Origin: Puccinia triticina | Taxonomy: Eukaryota > Basidiomycota > Pucciniomycetes > Pucciniales > Pucciniaceae | Direction: 5' to 3' | DNA: 64,000 nucleotides | Assembly (NCBI RefSeq): GCF_026914185.1 | Contig: NC_070564.1 | Location: 2,914,001-2,978,000 of the forward strand | Shown: piece by piece, positions 1 to 9,806 of the stretch | Layout: every line of letters starts with the position of its first letter | Numbering within the stretch: the first letter of the stretch is position 1 | Position numbers and translations under genes: made by a program | The notes under the pieces: model-generated | The model's database searches: none | What the model was told of the DNA's origin: nothing | What the model saw: the letters and a program-made list of their open reading frames with translations, nothing else

Positions 1-1
1 G

Positions 2-1999
2 CTGCATGAGAGTGGACTCCCAAAACACTTTTGAAGTTTTGCGTATCAGTCCGCATCATACATCCACAACAGGATTCCCAACAGCAAAGTTCAAGATGCA
101 CCACTGACCCAATTACACGGTATCAAGGTGGATCCCAACAAGATGTACCCATTTGGAACGACGGCGATTGTTCTGGTGCCTAAAGAACATCGGGACAAGC
201 TCGACGAGCGCGCTCAGGAGGCTCAGCTGATTGGTTTCCCTCCTTCAGGAGGTGGATGGTTATTCTGGTCACCGTCAAAAAACAAAATCATCCATTCCAC
301 GGTGGTCATGTTTCCTGAATTCGTCAACCTGCCAGTGAAGAAAGCAGTACCTGCAGAACCGACGCAACAGAATCTGAACTTAGTCCTAAACCAAATCATA
401 TTGAAACTTGGTGAGGAACCCACTGATGTTCTGCATGAGCAAGAAAAGAAGGCAATATCGGAGCTGAATCTGACGCAGGATAGACGCATTCCATCGACTA
501 TCAAGACTGCCCAGGCAAGCTCAAAGGCAATTGAATGGAGAACCGCTGCAGTATACAAAGCCAAAAAGTTCGACTCGCTTCAAATTTGGGAACCAGTTGA
601 CCCCTTCCCTGGTGCAAAGGCCCTTGGCTGCTGCTGGGTATTCACAATCAAGCCTCCAGAGTCAGAAGGCGGACCCAAAATCTTTTGTGCAAGATACGTA
701 GCAAAAGGATTTTACCAGAAGATGGGCGTTGATTGTAATGAAACGTATGCTCCGACAGCATCTCTAAACATTCTCCGCGTGCTGATCTCTCAGGCGAACA
801 AGTTCAAATTTCCAATGGCAACATTTGATGTAAGCTCTGCGTACCTCTACAGTCCGATCGGGGAGGAGGTTTATGTCCAACCACCGGTGGAAATCAGGCC
901 AGAACTCAAAGGAAAAATCATGCGGCTCAAGAAGGCAATGTACGGGACTAAGCAGGCGGCGCGCTGCTGGTGGAAATTCTTCAAAGGCAAAATGGAAGAA
1001 CTTGGATTCTTGGCATTGGAATTGGAACAATCCCTGTACATGTACAAACGTGGTACGGATTTTGTGATCATTTGGTTGCACGTGGATGACAGACTGGTGG
1101 TGGCGACAAATCAGGCTCTTTTGGACAACTTGCGAATGGGGATGGAGAAGGACATGAACATCAAGTGGACAAATGGGGTAAAGCGGCTGGTTGGTTTGAA
1201 CATTGTGGACAAGGACGGCGAAGTGGTGATGGATCAAACAGGACTAGCGGAACAGATCATCAAGGATTAAAAACAGACTGCGCACCCTTGCAGGAGCACT
1301 CTCCCTGACAATGTGCTTGAAATTAACGTGTTTGAACCGGTGTCTCCAACTGAATATAGGTCTATTGTGGGATCCCTGATGTACCTGGCCGGTGGAAAAC
1401 GACCAGATTCATCCTACGGCGTGAACTTGCTATCCAGGTATAGCAACAACCCTTTGGAAGAGCATTGGGCAGTACTGGACTACCTTGTTGGCTACCTCAA
1501 GAGATCTGCTGATACGAAACTGGTTTTCAGCAGTTGAGGGCATTCACTTGATCTATGGTTGGACGCTAATTGGGGCGGCGAACACGAGCGGTCAACCTCT
1601 GGTTTTGTCATAAAACACCTCGGTAACTCAGTAGCTTGGGGTGCAAAGCGCCAGACAGTCGTAGCTCTCTCGACATGTGCGGCCAAATACATAGCTCTGT
1701 CAGAAGGCGCCCAGCAACTGGCCGGTATTGCTATTCTCCTGGAAGACATCAACCACACAATTCCCCTGAACATCTTTTGTGACAATCAAGCGGCTATCCT
1801 TATTGCTGGCAACAATGTGTCAAAGAAGAAGACGTGCTACCTCACTCGTGCATTCTATTTCATCAACAACTTCGTGCGAGAAAACAAGATCCAGATTGCG
1901 TGGACAAACACCAACAACCAGCAAGCCAATATCTTCACCAAGAAGCTTGGGCCCAACAAAATTGACGATGCAATCAAAAAGCTGGGACTACGGCGGTGA
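2..1999 (+). pseudogene. Ty1/Copia polyprotein remnant (integrase C-terminus, RT, RNase H)
   Basis: One reading frame runs from the window edge to 1999 and carries only the 3' part of a Copia pol gene. In order it shows the integrase tail (to about 330), reverse transcriptase with an LHVDD form of the catalytic YVDD box near 1075-1090, and RNase H with a DANWGG start near 1562 and a DNQAA motif near 1779. Three in-frame stops break it: TGA at 32-34 (where Copia integrases usually have Trp), TAA at 1268-1270 and TGA at 1535-1537. No frameshift is needed, so the decay is by point mutation. The 5' part lies outside the window. A G-rich polypurine tract and an LTR start follow directly, as expected for the 3' end of a Copia element. 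It is non-functional. Confidence 0.92.
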
Positions 2000-2010
2000 A
2001 GTTTGCATTC

Positions 2011-2158
2011 TTGGGGGGGGTGTTAGAGTTAGGGATAGCAAAGAGTGCAAACTATGCTAGTACATGAGTTGTATGCGCGCGTAACTTTATTCATCACCAT
2101 CCTAGACTTAGTTACTGCGGCGCTCTACTTGTACATAGTCTACTCCTGGCAGAGCCGG
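2011..2158 (+). repeat. Polypurine tract and first part of the Copia 3' LTR
   Basis: TTGGGGGGGG (2011-2020) is a polypurine tract placed just after the RNase H stop. The LTR starts with TGTTAGAG at 2021. It is cut at 2158 by the gag-only element; the 4-bp CCGG at 2155-2158 is repeated at 6324-6327, after that insertion. Confidence 0.75.
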
Positions 2159-2815
2159 TGTGGAACTCCTACCGTGCCAGGCGGTAGGCAGAGTGTTGAA
2201 GGGATAGGTGCTGTTGAGGCTGCCCTCGTGGGTGGTCCAAGAAATGAGATGAGGATTGAAAAGAGTGATAGCGTTGGGGGGGGGGATTTTTGAGAGACGA
2301 CGGGGATGGAATACCGTCGGCGGTGGTTGGTTTGTTGAGGATCAAATGATGATGATAAGGGGATCAGGAATAGTGCTGGGGATACTGCCAGCGGATCAGA
2401 AAAAAAGGTGATGGAATTTCTCTTGGATCAGAGCAAGTCCCATGCCGTCCCCTCCTCCAAGTTTGAACTCAAACTTGGACTCTGGGGAGTGACATGTCAC
2501 AGGACATGTCATCACATCCCTAACTACAAAGCAACACCACAAGGAGAGAAAAGAAAACACAACACAACAACAACCAACAGAAGAGAAGAAATAAAACAAA
2601 CAAGATGAAAGAAACCCACATGACTCATGTGTTAGGACCAAGAAACATAAAAAAGAGCATAAAGAAAAAGAAGGGGGAAGGAATCTTGAAGGGTATTGAG
2701 AATGAGGGGCTTGATGAGAATCTTGAGGCTGAAGAGTCTTGCTGTTGAGATGTCTGATCTTGATGAATTCTGGATTTTGATGATCTTGAGGGCCTGTACT
2801 GGTTTGAACACCACA
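2159..2815 (-). repeat. LTR (3' LTR of the gag-only element)
   Basis: 657 bp, TGTGGAAC...AACACCACA; near-identical to 5668-6323 with a few substitutions and 1-bp length differences in homopolymers. Confidence 0.9.
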
Positions 2816-3147
2816 TCCACCCACCATTTGCAGTCTGTCCCTAGACTGCGCCGCGCATTCCTAGATTAAGAGAAGACAAAAGGGGAAGAACCCGCGGGCC
2901 GCTCACAAATGTGGCAAATCGTAGAGTTTTTTGACAAAGCGGTAGAAACTACCCAAGAGGTGCACACATTGGGAGGACTTACTTTGATACTCCTATGCCT
3001 CCACGGAAAACCCTGTTCTTTCACAACAACCTTGCCATCCAACTGAATCAGACCTAGTTTTCTCTCATTGCGGAGTGGATTGAGGATCAACAATGGCGCT
3101 AGTTTAGCCTCATTGCGGAGGTGGATTGAAGACCTGCGGAGATTGAT

Positions 3148-4728
3148 TTAAGAGTTTGAATGATTGAGAACAGGAGTTGGATCAGAAGTCGTACTAAAAT
3201 CAGATAGTTTAGCCTCATTGCGGAGGCAGATCAGAGATTGAAAGGAAGTTTGTTGATCGGCAGAATTGGATGAGGATTGGGAAGCTAGTTTAACCTCATC
3301 TCGGAGGCGGATCAGCGTTGGGGAAGGTAGTTTAACCTCATCTCGGAGGCGGATCGGAGTCGGTGAAGATAGTTTAACCTCATCTCGGAGGTGGATCGGA
3401 GACGGTGAAGATAGTTTAACCTCATCTCGGAGGCGGATCAGCGTCGGGGAAGATAGTTTAACCTCTTCTCGGAGGTTGATTGGAGATGAAAGAAAACGTG
3501 CCACGGACGGGCAGAGAGCTGAGAAAACCATTGGACCAGAGCCTTCAACTAGGGTACCAGATGAAACTTTCACTTCCTGGGGACCAATCTTGATTTTGCG
3601 GAGCGAAATCCAAGTATTAATCTTCTCCGCAGTGAGCGGAGCGGCGGAAACGGACACGGATATGGATGGCTTCTTCTTAGCGGACTTGGACGCAGACAGA
3701 CCAGGGCGCATCATCTCGGAGATCTTCTCCAGGACGTGGTCTATTGCCCGCGGCGAGGAAGTACCCCGCGGCGGAGACACAGGATCTGGTAACGGGGATT
3801 CAGATTGACTGAACTCAGGGGTTGGTGACTTGCGGATCGGACAGCAAGGATCTGGATGGAAATCAGACGGAACTCCAAAGGACGTCGGCTCGGAACCTTT
3901 CTTCCTAGTAGAAGCAAACGCATGGGCTTGTGGAAGAGATGATGGCGGAACTTCTGGCAGACACCGCATCTGTAGAGCGCCACACACAGTCCTATATGTC
4001 GCATGATGAGGAGTAGCATTGGGACTTGAGTCTTGGAACAACAAAACTATGCTGCGGATCTGTTGGCTAGGATCGAACGGAATCAAAGCGCCGCTTGGAA
4101 GGAAGTAGTTGTGACCCTTCTGATTGACAAGGCGCTCTTCTATGTCCTTCCGAAGCGCATCACAGTGGGCCGTGCCATGGCCTTCCACATGACAATATTA
4201 GCAGATCAAACGCGAGTGACGAGTTGCGGCGGCAGAAGCAGAGGGCACCGACAACATCTTCATCAACCTCTGCTCCAAAGATTTGAGTTTCTCTAGTCGA
4301 TCATTCATCAATTTAAGCATATTTGAGACTTCATCAATGATCACAGACAATTGAGTGGGTGTCATCTCCCAAACAGGATCGGAGACTCTAGTGGTGTCGA
4401 CGGCCGGGGTGGTCTGGTCAGATAAAACTTCCTCAGCCGCTGCGCGGAGGTCTTCAAACGGCGGAAATTTGAAAATTTTTTTGCTGACAGGGATCAGCTT
4501 ATCCTGCTGAAAAAGGATCACTTGAGTCTGGTCTTGACATCTTGATGAAAAGGCCTGATAAAAACACGAGCGGATCTCGTCGACTGTTTTGATAAGTTCT
4601 CTCCGCAACAGACCAACAATAATAGGATCCCAAGCTTGTCGGAACGCTTTATAATCCACAGTGTCTGAGATTCCACCTTTCTGTACCCAGGACTGGACTA
4701 GGGCGCCTAGATCTTGCCAGTTAACCAT
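3148..4728 (-). pseudogene. Gag-like protein with CCHC zinc knuckle, one stop codon
   Basis: A single minus-strand frame of 527 codons from ATG at 4728 to the stop at 3148, interrupted by one TAA at 4198-4200. The N-terminal half (about 176 residues) looks like a retroviral-type capsid region, with MVNWQDLGALVQSW at the start. The stop falls inside a CX2CX4HX4C zinc knuckle: the first Cys is the codon just before the stop, and the second Cys, His and last Cys follow in HVEGHGTAHC. The C-terminal part is low in complexity and carries five copies of a 14-residue unit around LRDEVKLSSP. Function by family: Gag coats the element RNA in cytoplasmic particles. With the stop, the product would lose the knuckle and the tail unless it is read through. 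Confidence 0.75.
3287..3496. repeat. 42-bp tandem repeat inside the gag C-terminus
   Basis: Five head-to-tail copies of a 42-bp unit beginning AGTTTAACCTCATCTCGG. The unit length is a multiple of three, so copy number changes keep the frame. Looser copies start near 3104 and 3208. Confidence 0.85.
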
Positions 4729-5612
4729 CGTGGTGATTTCAAAAATGAATGAAAAAGCTTTAAGGGCGCGGAGAGGATCTCAGAGAACTGAATAGGGCTT
4801 GGCAGGACTCTGTGGGACTTCAGAAGGGAATAGGCGTGTTGGGGAGGCGTTCCAAAACAAACAGGGAAATCGAGAGGCTTTGATGTACGTGACGGACGGA
4901 TCGGAGCGAACGGGGACGCTGGCAGGTGGCAGATAGAGCTCCAAACGTATCAGAGATCTTGCAGAGTGATTGTGTTGTGATCAAACAGGCTAGAGCTGAA
5001 ACTTTTCAATGTTGACTTCGACGGCGGGTAGCTTTTGCCGCAGTAGCGCAAACTAGGCGACCAGTAGCTCGAAATGAAGCAGGGATCTGACTCCAGCAAT
5101 TCGCCGAGCCCGTGCCTCTTGACTTTGCTAAACTGAAAAAAAAAATCCGGACGAATTCTTGGGCTCACAGAGTGGCTAGAGTAATGCTTTGACGAATGTA
5201 GATAGACCCTTTGGAGGTGCAACTAAAAGGATGAGGCTTACTTTTGTACCCTCCTGCCTTGCAATCAACCTAGAAACCCTTGGTCCTTGAGAGATCTTGA
5301 GCTGAATTGAATCCTAGAACAATGCCGAAGCCACAACGCTGAAACGATCCTAAACGATCAAGCTTGCTAAGATCCTGAAACAACTTTCAAGTGATCTTGA
5401 GTCCAATAAAACGAGGCTCCAGGTCGGCGCCTCCAATGACCTTGCGTCCAAATCAACAACAATCCTCACCAACAACAAACGAGCAGGCCGCGCTTTGACC
5501 TTCAAAAAGTGATCTCAGAGTTGCGGACCAAGAGCAATCAATAACTAAGAAAACCCAGAACAAAATGAAAGAAATCCTCAATTGATTGATCACCGGCCGT
5601 CTCAAAATCCTG
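4729..5612 (-). other. Untranslated leader of the gag-only element
   Basis: About 0.9 kb between the primer site and the gag ATG. A 90-codon minus-strand frame (4950-5222) is the longest open stretch; it matches no family I recognise and I read no gene here. Confidence 0.5.
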
Positions 5613-5665
5613 AGGCAAGACTGTAAATCTTGAGGTCGCTGGTTCGATCCCGGCTCGGGGGACCA
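5613..5665 (+). other. 3' half of mature tRNA-Tyr(GTA) at the primer binding site
   Basis: The + strand reads as the anticodon arm, variable loop, T arm, acceptor strand and CCA of a tRNA-Tyr. The anticodon stem CAAGA/TCTTG encloses loop CTGTAAA (anticodon GTA). The T arm is GCTGG/CCGGC around TTCGATC. The acceptor strand TCGGGGG, discriminator A and CCA end at 5665, 2 nt from the LTR. On the element RNA (minus strand) this is the complement, so it acts as a primer binding site. It is far longer than the usual 12-18 nt. The encoded CCA and the lack of a nuclear Tyr intron show that it derives from a mature tRNA. The upstream bases 5596-5612 do not pair as a 5' acceptor, so it is not an intact tRNA gene. 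Confidence 0.8.
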
Positions 5666-5667
5666 AA

Positions 5668-6323
5668 TGTGGAACTCCTACCGTGCCAGGCGGTAGGCAG
5701 AGCGTTGAAGGGATAGGTGCTGTTGAGGCTGCCCTCGTGGGTGGTCCGAGAAATGAGATGAGGATTGAAAAGAGTGATAGCGTTGGGGGCGGGATTTTTG
5801 AGAGACAACGGGGATGGAATACCGTCGGCGGTGGTTGGTTTGTTGAGGATTGAATGATGATGATAAGGGGATCAGGAATAGTGCTGGGGATACTGCCAGC
5901 GGATCAGAAAAAAAGGTGATGGAATTTCTCTTGGATCAGAGCAAGTCCCATGCCGTCCCCTCCTCCAAGTTCAAACTCAAACTTGGACTCTGGGGAGTGA
6001 CATGTCACAGGACATGTCATCACATCCCTAACTACAAAGCAACACCACAAGGAGAGAAAAGAAAACACAACACAACAACAACCAACAGAAGAGAAGAAAT
6101 AAAACAAACAAGATGAAAGAAACCCACATGACTCATGTGTTAGGACCAAGAAACATAAAAAAGAGCATAAAGAAAAAGAAGGGGGAAGGAATCTTGAAGG
6201 GTATTGAGAATGAGGGGCTTGATGAGAATCTTGAGGCTGAAGAGTCTTGCTGTTGAGATGTCTGATCTTGATGAATTCTGGATTTTGATGATCTTGAGGG
6301 CCTGTACTGGTTTGAACACCACA
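5668..6323 (-). repeat. LTR (5' LTR of the gag-only element)
   Basis: 656 bp direct repeat of 2159-2815 with the same TGTGG...CCACA ends. The primer binding site lies just left of it on the + strand, so it is the 5' LTR of a minus-strand element. Confidence 0.9.
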
Positions 6324-6327
6324 CCGG

Positions 6328-6520
6328 GTACCGGCTCCTTTTTCTCTCTCTTTACCAAGTTTGGAGTCAATACCCGTGCTGCGCCTGTGCTGACGCGACG
6401 TGTTCCTTATTGTCAGGTGAGTAGCAATCTTGACCGAGTTTGGAGTCGATACCCGTGCCGCGCCTGTGATGACGCGACGTGTTCCTTATTGTCAGGTTCA
6501 TATCCTTATACATGTGTTAA
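6328..6520 (+). repeat. Remainder of the split Copia 3' LTR, with an internal duplication
   Basis: Sequence after the second CCGG continues the LTR interrupted at 2158. It holds two copies of a block of about 70 bp (6352-6418 and 6427-6497), each ending in GTTCCTTATTGTCAGGT. The exact LTR end is unclear because the 5' LTR lies outside the window. Confidence 0.5.
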
Positions 6521-6540
6521 GTTAGCCCCCAGGGCCAGAG

Positions 6541-6583
6541 CCGGACGGCAGATGGGCGGACCATTTGGGCAGCCAAATGCCGT
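6541..6583. repeat. Inverted repeat upstream of F-box gene 1
   Basis: GGACGGCA and TGCCGTCC enclose a second stem ATTTGG/CCAAAT, giving a two-stage hairpin in the promoter region of the gene at 6809. Confidence 0.5.
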
Positions 6584-6704
6584 CCCCGATGCCCCGTGGT
6601 GTAGGTTGGTCGTAAGTTTGCGTCAGCGCTCGCGAGCCTCCGATCGACTTCGCCGACACCAGCCGACAATCGCCTCCAGCGGTCCCTTATGTAGAAAACA
6701 GAAG

Positions 6705-6806
6705 GTAAGTCTGTATCTCGACATCTTGTCGCTTCAAGTATTTGGATCGATTCTTTCAGAAGTCTTGCTAACTCGATGCTTGTTTGCCTATGGATCACCT
6801 AATTAG
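6705..6806 (+). other. 5'-UTR intron of F-box gene 1
   Basis: GTAAGT donor at 6705 and TTAG acceptor ending at 6806, 2 nt before the ATG. The same intron position, with related sequence, precedes the F-box paralogues at 9807 and 54703. Confidence 0.7.
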
Positions 6807-6808
6807 GA

Positions 6809-8083
6809 ATGGCGACCATACTTGATCTTCCCAATGAGGTGCTTGAATTGATCTTCGAATATCTTGTGACGATCGAATTGGGATGCTTGAAAGATCGCGA
6901 CGATCGGATAAAATGCGAAATATCGACGGCAAGGACTATGAGGGTGGTTTGCCGCATCTGGGCAGATTGGTTCTACGTCCGTCATTTATACAAAGAATTG
7001 CGATTCGAGAGTGAGGATGCTCACCGACAAAATGAGCTCATTGATCATCTCGCCACTCGTTTATCATCTTCCGTTCGACCGAATTGCCAAGTCTTGCATC
7101 TTCATCACCTTGGAGATCCTTCGGCATTTTATCAACCTGGAAGCAGAAGATCAACTACGGATGAAAAAGAAGGACGATCGAGCAGCGCATTTGACATTGT
7201 CGGATGGCTGGCCGATTTTTTCTCGGATTCGCTTACCGAAATCGAGCTAAGGTTCAAGGAATTTGTCTCGCTCCCCGTCGAAACCATTGAAGCTATAGGA
7301 CGAATCAGAAATCTACGCGTGCTTCGATTGGGTCTTCATGATCCCAAAGAGCCAACCTTGAGGAAAGATTCAGTGCCGGAAACTCGGCCGGACTCACAGT
7401 GCCTGCGCTCGTTGATTGTTGCGGCCCAGAAACTCAAGACACTCGATCTGGCGCGCCTTGATCCTGTTGTTCTGACAAGCACTATTGGTGATGAACTTGC
7501 TAACCACCAACTCCCAGCGATCACTCAGTTGATCATTACCGAACCTTGGGAAGGCTCCTGTGCTGGATTGGTGAGCCTCGCTACTGCGCTCAAGTCTAGC
7601 ATCAAAGTGCTCATGGTCTCAGGGATGTCTCGAGATAGCGGACAAAGGATTAAGCCGTTATTTGAAGCACTCAAGGACACGATTGAAGGTATCTCAGTCC
7701 GGCACAGCTCGACAGTTCACAACTCGACAATTCACAACTTGAAGTTTCCAAAACTGCGTGTCTTCGAAACACAGTATTGGTTTCAAAGCTTCTGCGATTT
7801 TTTCACTCAAAGCATACTAAAAAACTCCGAAATCGAGGTCATTGCAATCCCCCATGAAGAAGCCTGTTGTGATCGTCCTCTTGAATCCAATCTGTTAACG
7901 AAAATTCCCAAGTTAAGACGGCTAGTCTTTTATAATTGTCATCCTGATGACGTGGAATTCGAAGATGATGATTTGGCGGCTTGTAAGGCTCACGGAATAG
8001 AGTGTCTACGACTTGATCGTGACATATACATATCTGAGCTGATGGCAAGTTTGGCTGATCAACAGATGTTTATTGCACCCTAG
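6809..8083 (+). CDS. F-box/LRR-like protein, paralogue 1
   Basis: A 424-residue intronless frame. The N-terminus has LPNEVLELIFEYL, the core of an F-box, which in family members binds Skp1 so that the protein serves as substrate receptor of an SCF ubiquitin ligase. The rest has irregular leucine-rich segments such as LRVLRLGL, LKTLDLARL, LPAITQLII and LRRLVFYN at intervals, the usual substrate-binding fold of fungal F-box proteins. The substrate cannot be told. The start is fixed by the F-box beginning at residue 5, by the same start in two paralogues and by a shared 5'-UTR intron just upstream. It is about 65-70% identical by eye to the protein at 9807-11153 and ends about 20 residues earlier. 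No stops or frameshifts are seen, so it is probably functional. Confidence 0.85.
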   Translation: MATILDLPNEVLELIFEYLVTIELGCLKDRDDRIKCEISTARTMRVVCRIWADWFYVRHLYKELRFESEDAHRQNELIDHLATRLSSSVRPNCQVLHLHHLGDPSAFYQPGSRRSTTDEKEGRSSSAFDIVGWLADFFSDSLTEIELRFKEFVSLPVETIEAIGRIRNLRVLRLGLHDPKEPTLRKDSVPETRPDSQCLRSLIVAAQKLKTLDLARLDPVVLTSTIGDELANHQLPAITQLIITEPWEGSCAGLVSLATALKSSIKVLMVSGMSRDSGQRIKPLFEALKDTIEGISVRHSSTVHNSTIHNLKFPKLRVFETQYWFQSFCDFFTQSILKNSEIEVIAIPHEEACCDRPLESNLLTKIPKLRRLVFYNCHPDDVEFEDDDLAACKAHGIECLRLDRDIYISELMASLADQQMFIAP

Positions 8084-8462
8084 ACGAGAAACAACCGGAA
8101 AACTGACACTTGCTCCTGTTTTCTTGTTACAGGAACTATGAATGTCGACCTTCTCTTTAACTCACAAGACCCAGGTTTCACTAAACAACTGAATTTTCTG
8201 CTTTAGCTACGCCCGGGACCAAACGTTGAAAACGCCTTCTGCAGTATGAATCCAAGAATGTTATAAACCATACCTTTTGTTCAACACACCATTCAGAATA
8301 AACAGTATCTATCCAATGTCGAGTCAGCATTGTCAAGCAAGCATTAAAAAATCCCTTGGCTTATTTCTCAATGTTTATGTATGCAGCTGTTCCTTTCAAA
8401 GACAAATTCAATCCACTCTGACCTTTAAATGGAAACTTAACAAGCCAAAAGATGGAGTTTAT

Positions 8463-9545
8463 TTTTGGATCAAGACCATCCTACTAGAGTTTTTTCAACT
8501 CACCCTTCCAAATTTTCTTCATATACCCCGTGAGAAGGCCCTCCTGGAGTCATCAACAAATAATCCAGACCATTTGACCCGACTTTCTTTGGGATCTCTG
8601 ATGCCGTTTCCTCTTCTGTTTGTCCTGCCAAGGGCTCTCTCCTTGGCGATAGCTCTCAGACGTTCAAGCACTGCGTTCCCGCGTTCCCGGCTCCGGCCAA
8701 CCATCAAGATTCTGCTAGCGGCAAGTTGTGCACAACGGAGCCCTATTCCGTTTCCAATCCCTTGGCCCTGGGTTCCACCTGAAACATTGCACTATCATCC
8801 AAGCATTGTCAGCTTGGAATGGTCGTGTCAGTCAATGATTGGGGCGGCATTTTACCACGAACTTAACACAAGTCCCTCCCTGTGCTCGCGGGGCGCGAGC
8901 ACCCTCCCGCTTGCGGGAGGGACTTGTGCCTAATGTCCGATATTTGGCCTGAGGCTGCCCAGCCAAACATCTAAAAATTCCTTATATCCCCCATATCACC
9001 GTATACTCATTGGATTTCTTCACAGCCTCTGGCATCATTAGAATCAGATTTTCTTTCTACATATTCTGGTGTGTTTAACACAACACCTACCCCCATCCCT
9101 TGAAAAAAAAATTGTTGTAAAAGCATGGCTTGCGAGGCCTTGCAAGGCTGAAACCGTGAGAAAGTGTCTGTACTTGACCTGCAAATGGCCTGGCGGGTCT
9201 GTCACATTGCTCAGAAAATGCCCTTACAAGAATGGCTGCTGAGCGGCCAGTTCTTGATGAATTTACTTGAAAAAACATGTACAAGACAGCTGAGATCAAG
9301 GGCTAGACATGGCCAACTGGGATTTGGATTATGAGGTGATACCAAGTTGTAGGAGAGTTGTAAACACAAAATCACACATTTTCATTGAAAAACCCCGTCA
9401 GCCTCAGGCCAAATATGGGACATTAGTCCTAAGCCTCTCCTTCGGAGACGCTTCGCGCCTCCTCGGAGAGGCTTAGTTAAGCTCGATTTTACCAGTCACC
9501 ACAACGGTATTGTTGCTCAGGTCCAATGCTGCATTCGCTTGGCTG
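8463..9545 (-). pseudogene. Broken short-chain dehydrogenase copy, split by a transposon
   Basis: Minus-strand similarity to exons 1-3 of the intact gene at 12447-13956. 8463-8857 covers the equivalent of exon 3, part of exon 2 (including the GRSRERGNAVLERLRA segment) and intron 1. 9495-9545 covers exon 1, starting after the insertion. The end of exon 2 and all of intron 2 are deleted, so the exon 2 and 3 parts are fused. A 628-bp hairpin-ended element with a 9-bp target duplication sits in the former intron 1. No equivalent of exons 4-7 is visible. It lies divergently from F-box gene 2. Confidence 0.8.
8858..9485. mobile_element. Hairpin-ended TIR transposon, copy 1 (non-autonomous)
   Basis: Bounded by the perfect 9-bp duplication ATTTTACCA (8849-8857 and 9486-9494) inside the dehydrogenase pseudogene. 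The ends are CGAACTTAACAC and, read inward from the right, CGAGCTTAACTA. Each end then carries a hairpin: left CACAAGTCCCTCCC with GGGAGGGACTTGTG (14 bp), right CTAAGCCTCTCC with GGAGAGGCTTAG (12 bp). Inside the hairpins the inverted repeat continues as CTAATGTCC, ATATTTGGCCTGAGGCTG. No coding capacity. A 9-bp duplication suggests the Mutator-like superfamily, but the hairpins are not typical. Confidence 0.85.
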
Positions 9546-9559
9546 GCCAGACAGAAGTG

Positions 9560-9567
9560 TGACGTCA
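9560..9567. promoter_or_regulatory. CRE-like bZIP site between dehydrogenase copy and F-box gene 2
   Basis: Perfect palindrome TGACGTCA about 15 bp upstream of the divergent dehydrogenase remnant. The same octamer occurs at the same place upstream of the intact dehydrogenase (14058-14065). Confidence 0.5.
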
Positions 9568-9705
9568 TCTTTGACCCTGCACACTCCATATCACAGTATT
9601 GTCACAGCAGGTGATCCAACTCCCCCCACATACTCCGCAGCTGTCTGCCGTGCCGGATGCTCTCGAGTCTCATCCCATCGGCTGCTCCTCAGCAAACGGT
9701 CGAAG

Positions 9706-9793
9706 GTAAGTGGCTATTTGTTTTGACACATTGTGGCTTTATGTTTTTGGATCGCTTCTTCGAAAAATTTTGCTGATGTGATTGGTTATCTAG
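9706..9793 (+). other. 5'-UTR intron of F-box gene 2
   Basis: GTAAGT donor at 9706 and CTAG acceptor ending at 9793; related to the introns at 6705-6806 and 54613-54702. Confidence 0.7.
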
Positions 9794-9806
9794 AAGTTCA
9801 TCCGGA

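Larger units (their letters stand above)
2159..6323 (-). mobile_element. Gag-only LTR retrotransposon (TR-GAG type), minus orientation
   Basis: Two direct repeats of 657 and 656 bp (2159-2815 and 5668-6323) begin TGTGG and end CCACA and enclose only 2.85 kb. The flanks carry the same 4-bp CCGG (2155-2158, 6324-6327), which fits a target duplication. The interior has one gag-like frame on the minus strand and no protease, RT or integrase. A primer binding site lies 2 nt inside the right LTR and a purine-rich stretch (complement of 2816-2825) lies inside the left LTR, which fixes the orientation as minus. It would depend on proteins from another element. It is nested in the Copia 3' LTR and is therefore younger than that Copia. 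Confidence 0.85.

Noticed and set aside
5596..5665. A complete tRNA-Tyr gene
   Set aside because: The 5' acceptor and D arm do not pair with the 3' half, CCA is encoded, and it sits at the exact primer site distance from an LTR.
8277..8933. A 218-codon plus-strand frame
   Set aside because: It runs antisense to the broken dehydrogenase and into the hairpin end of the transposon.
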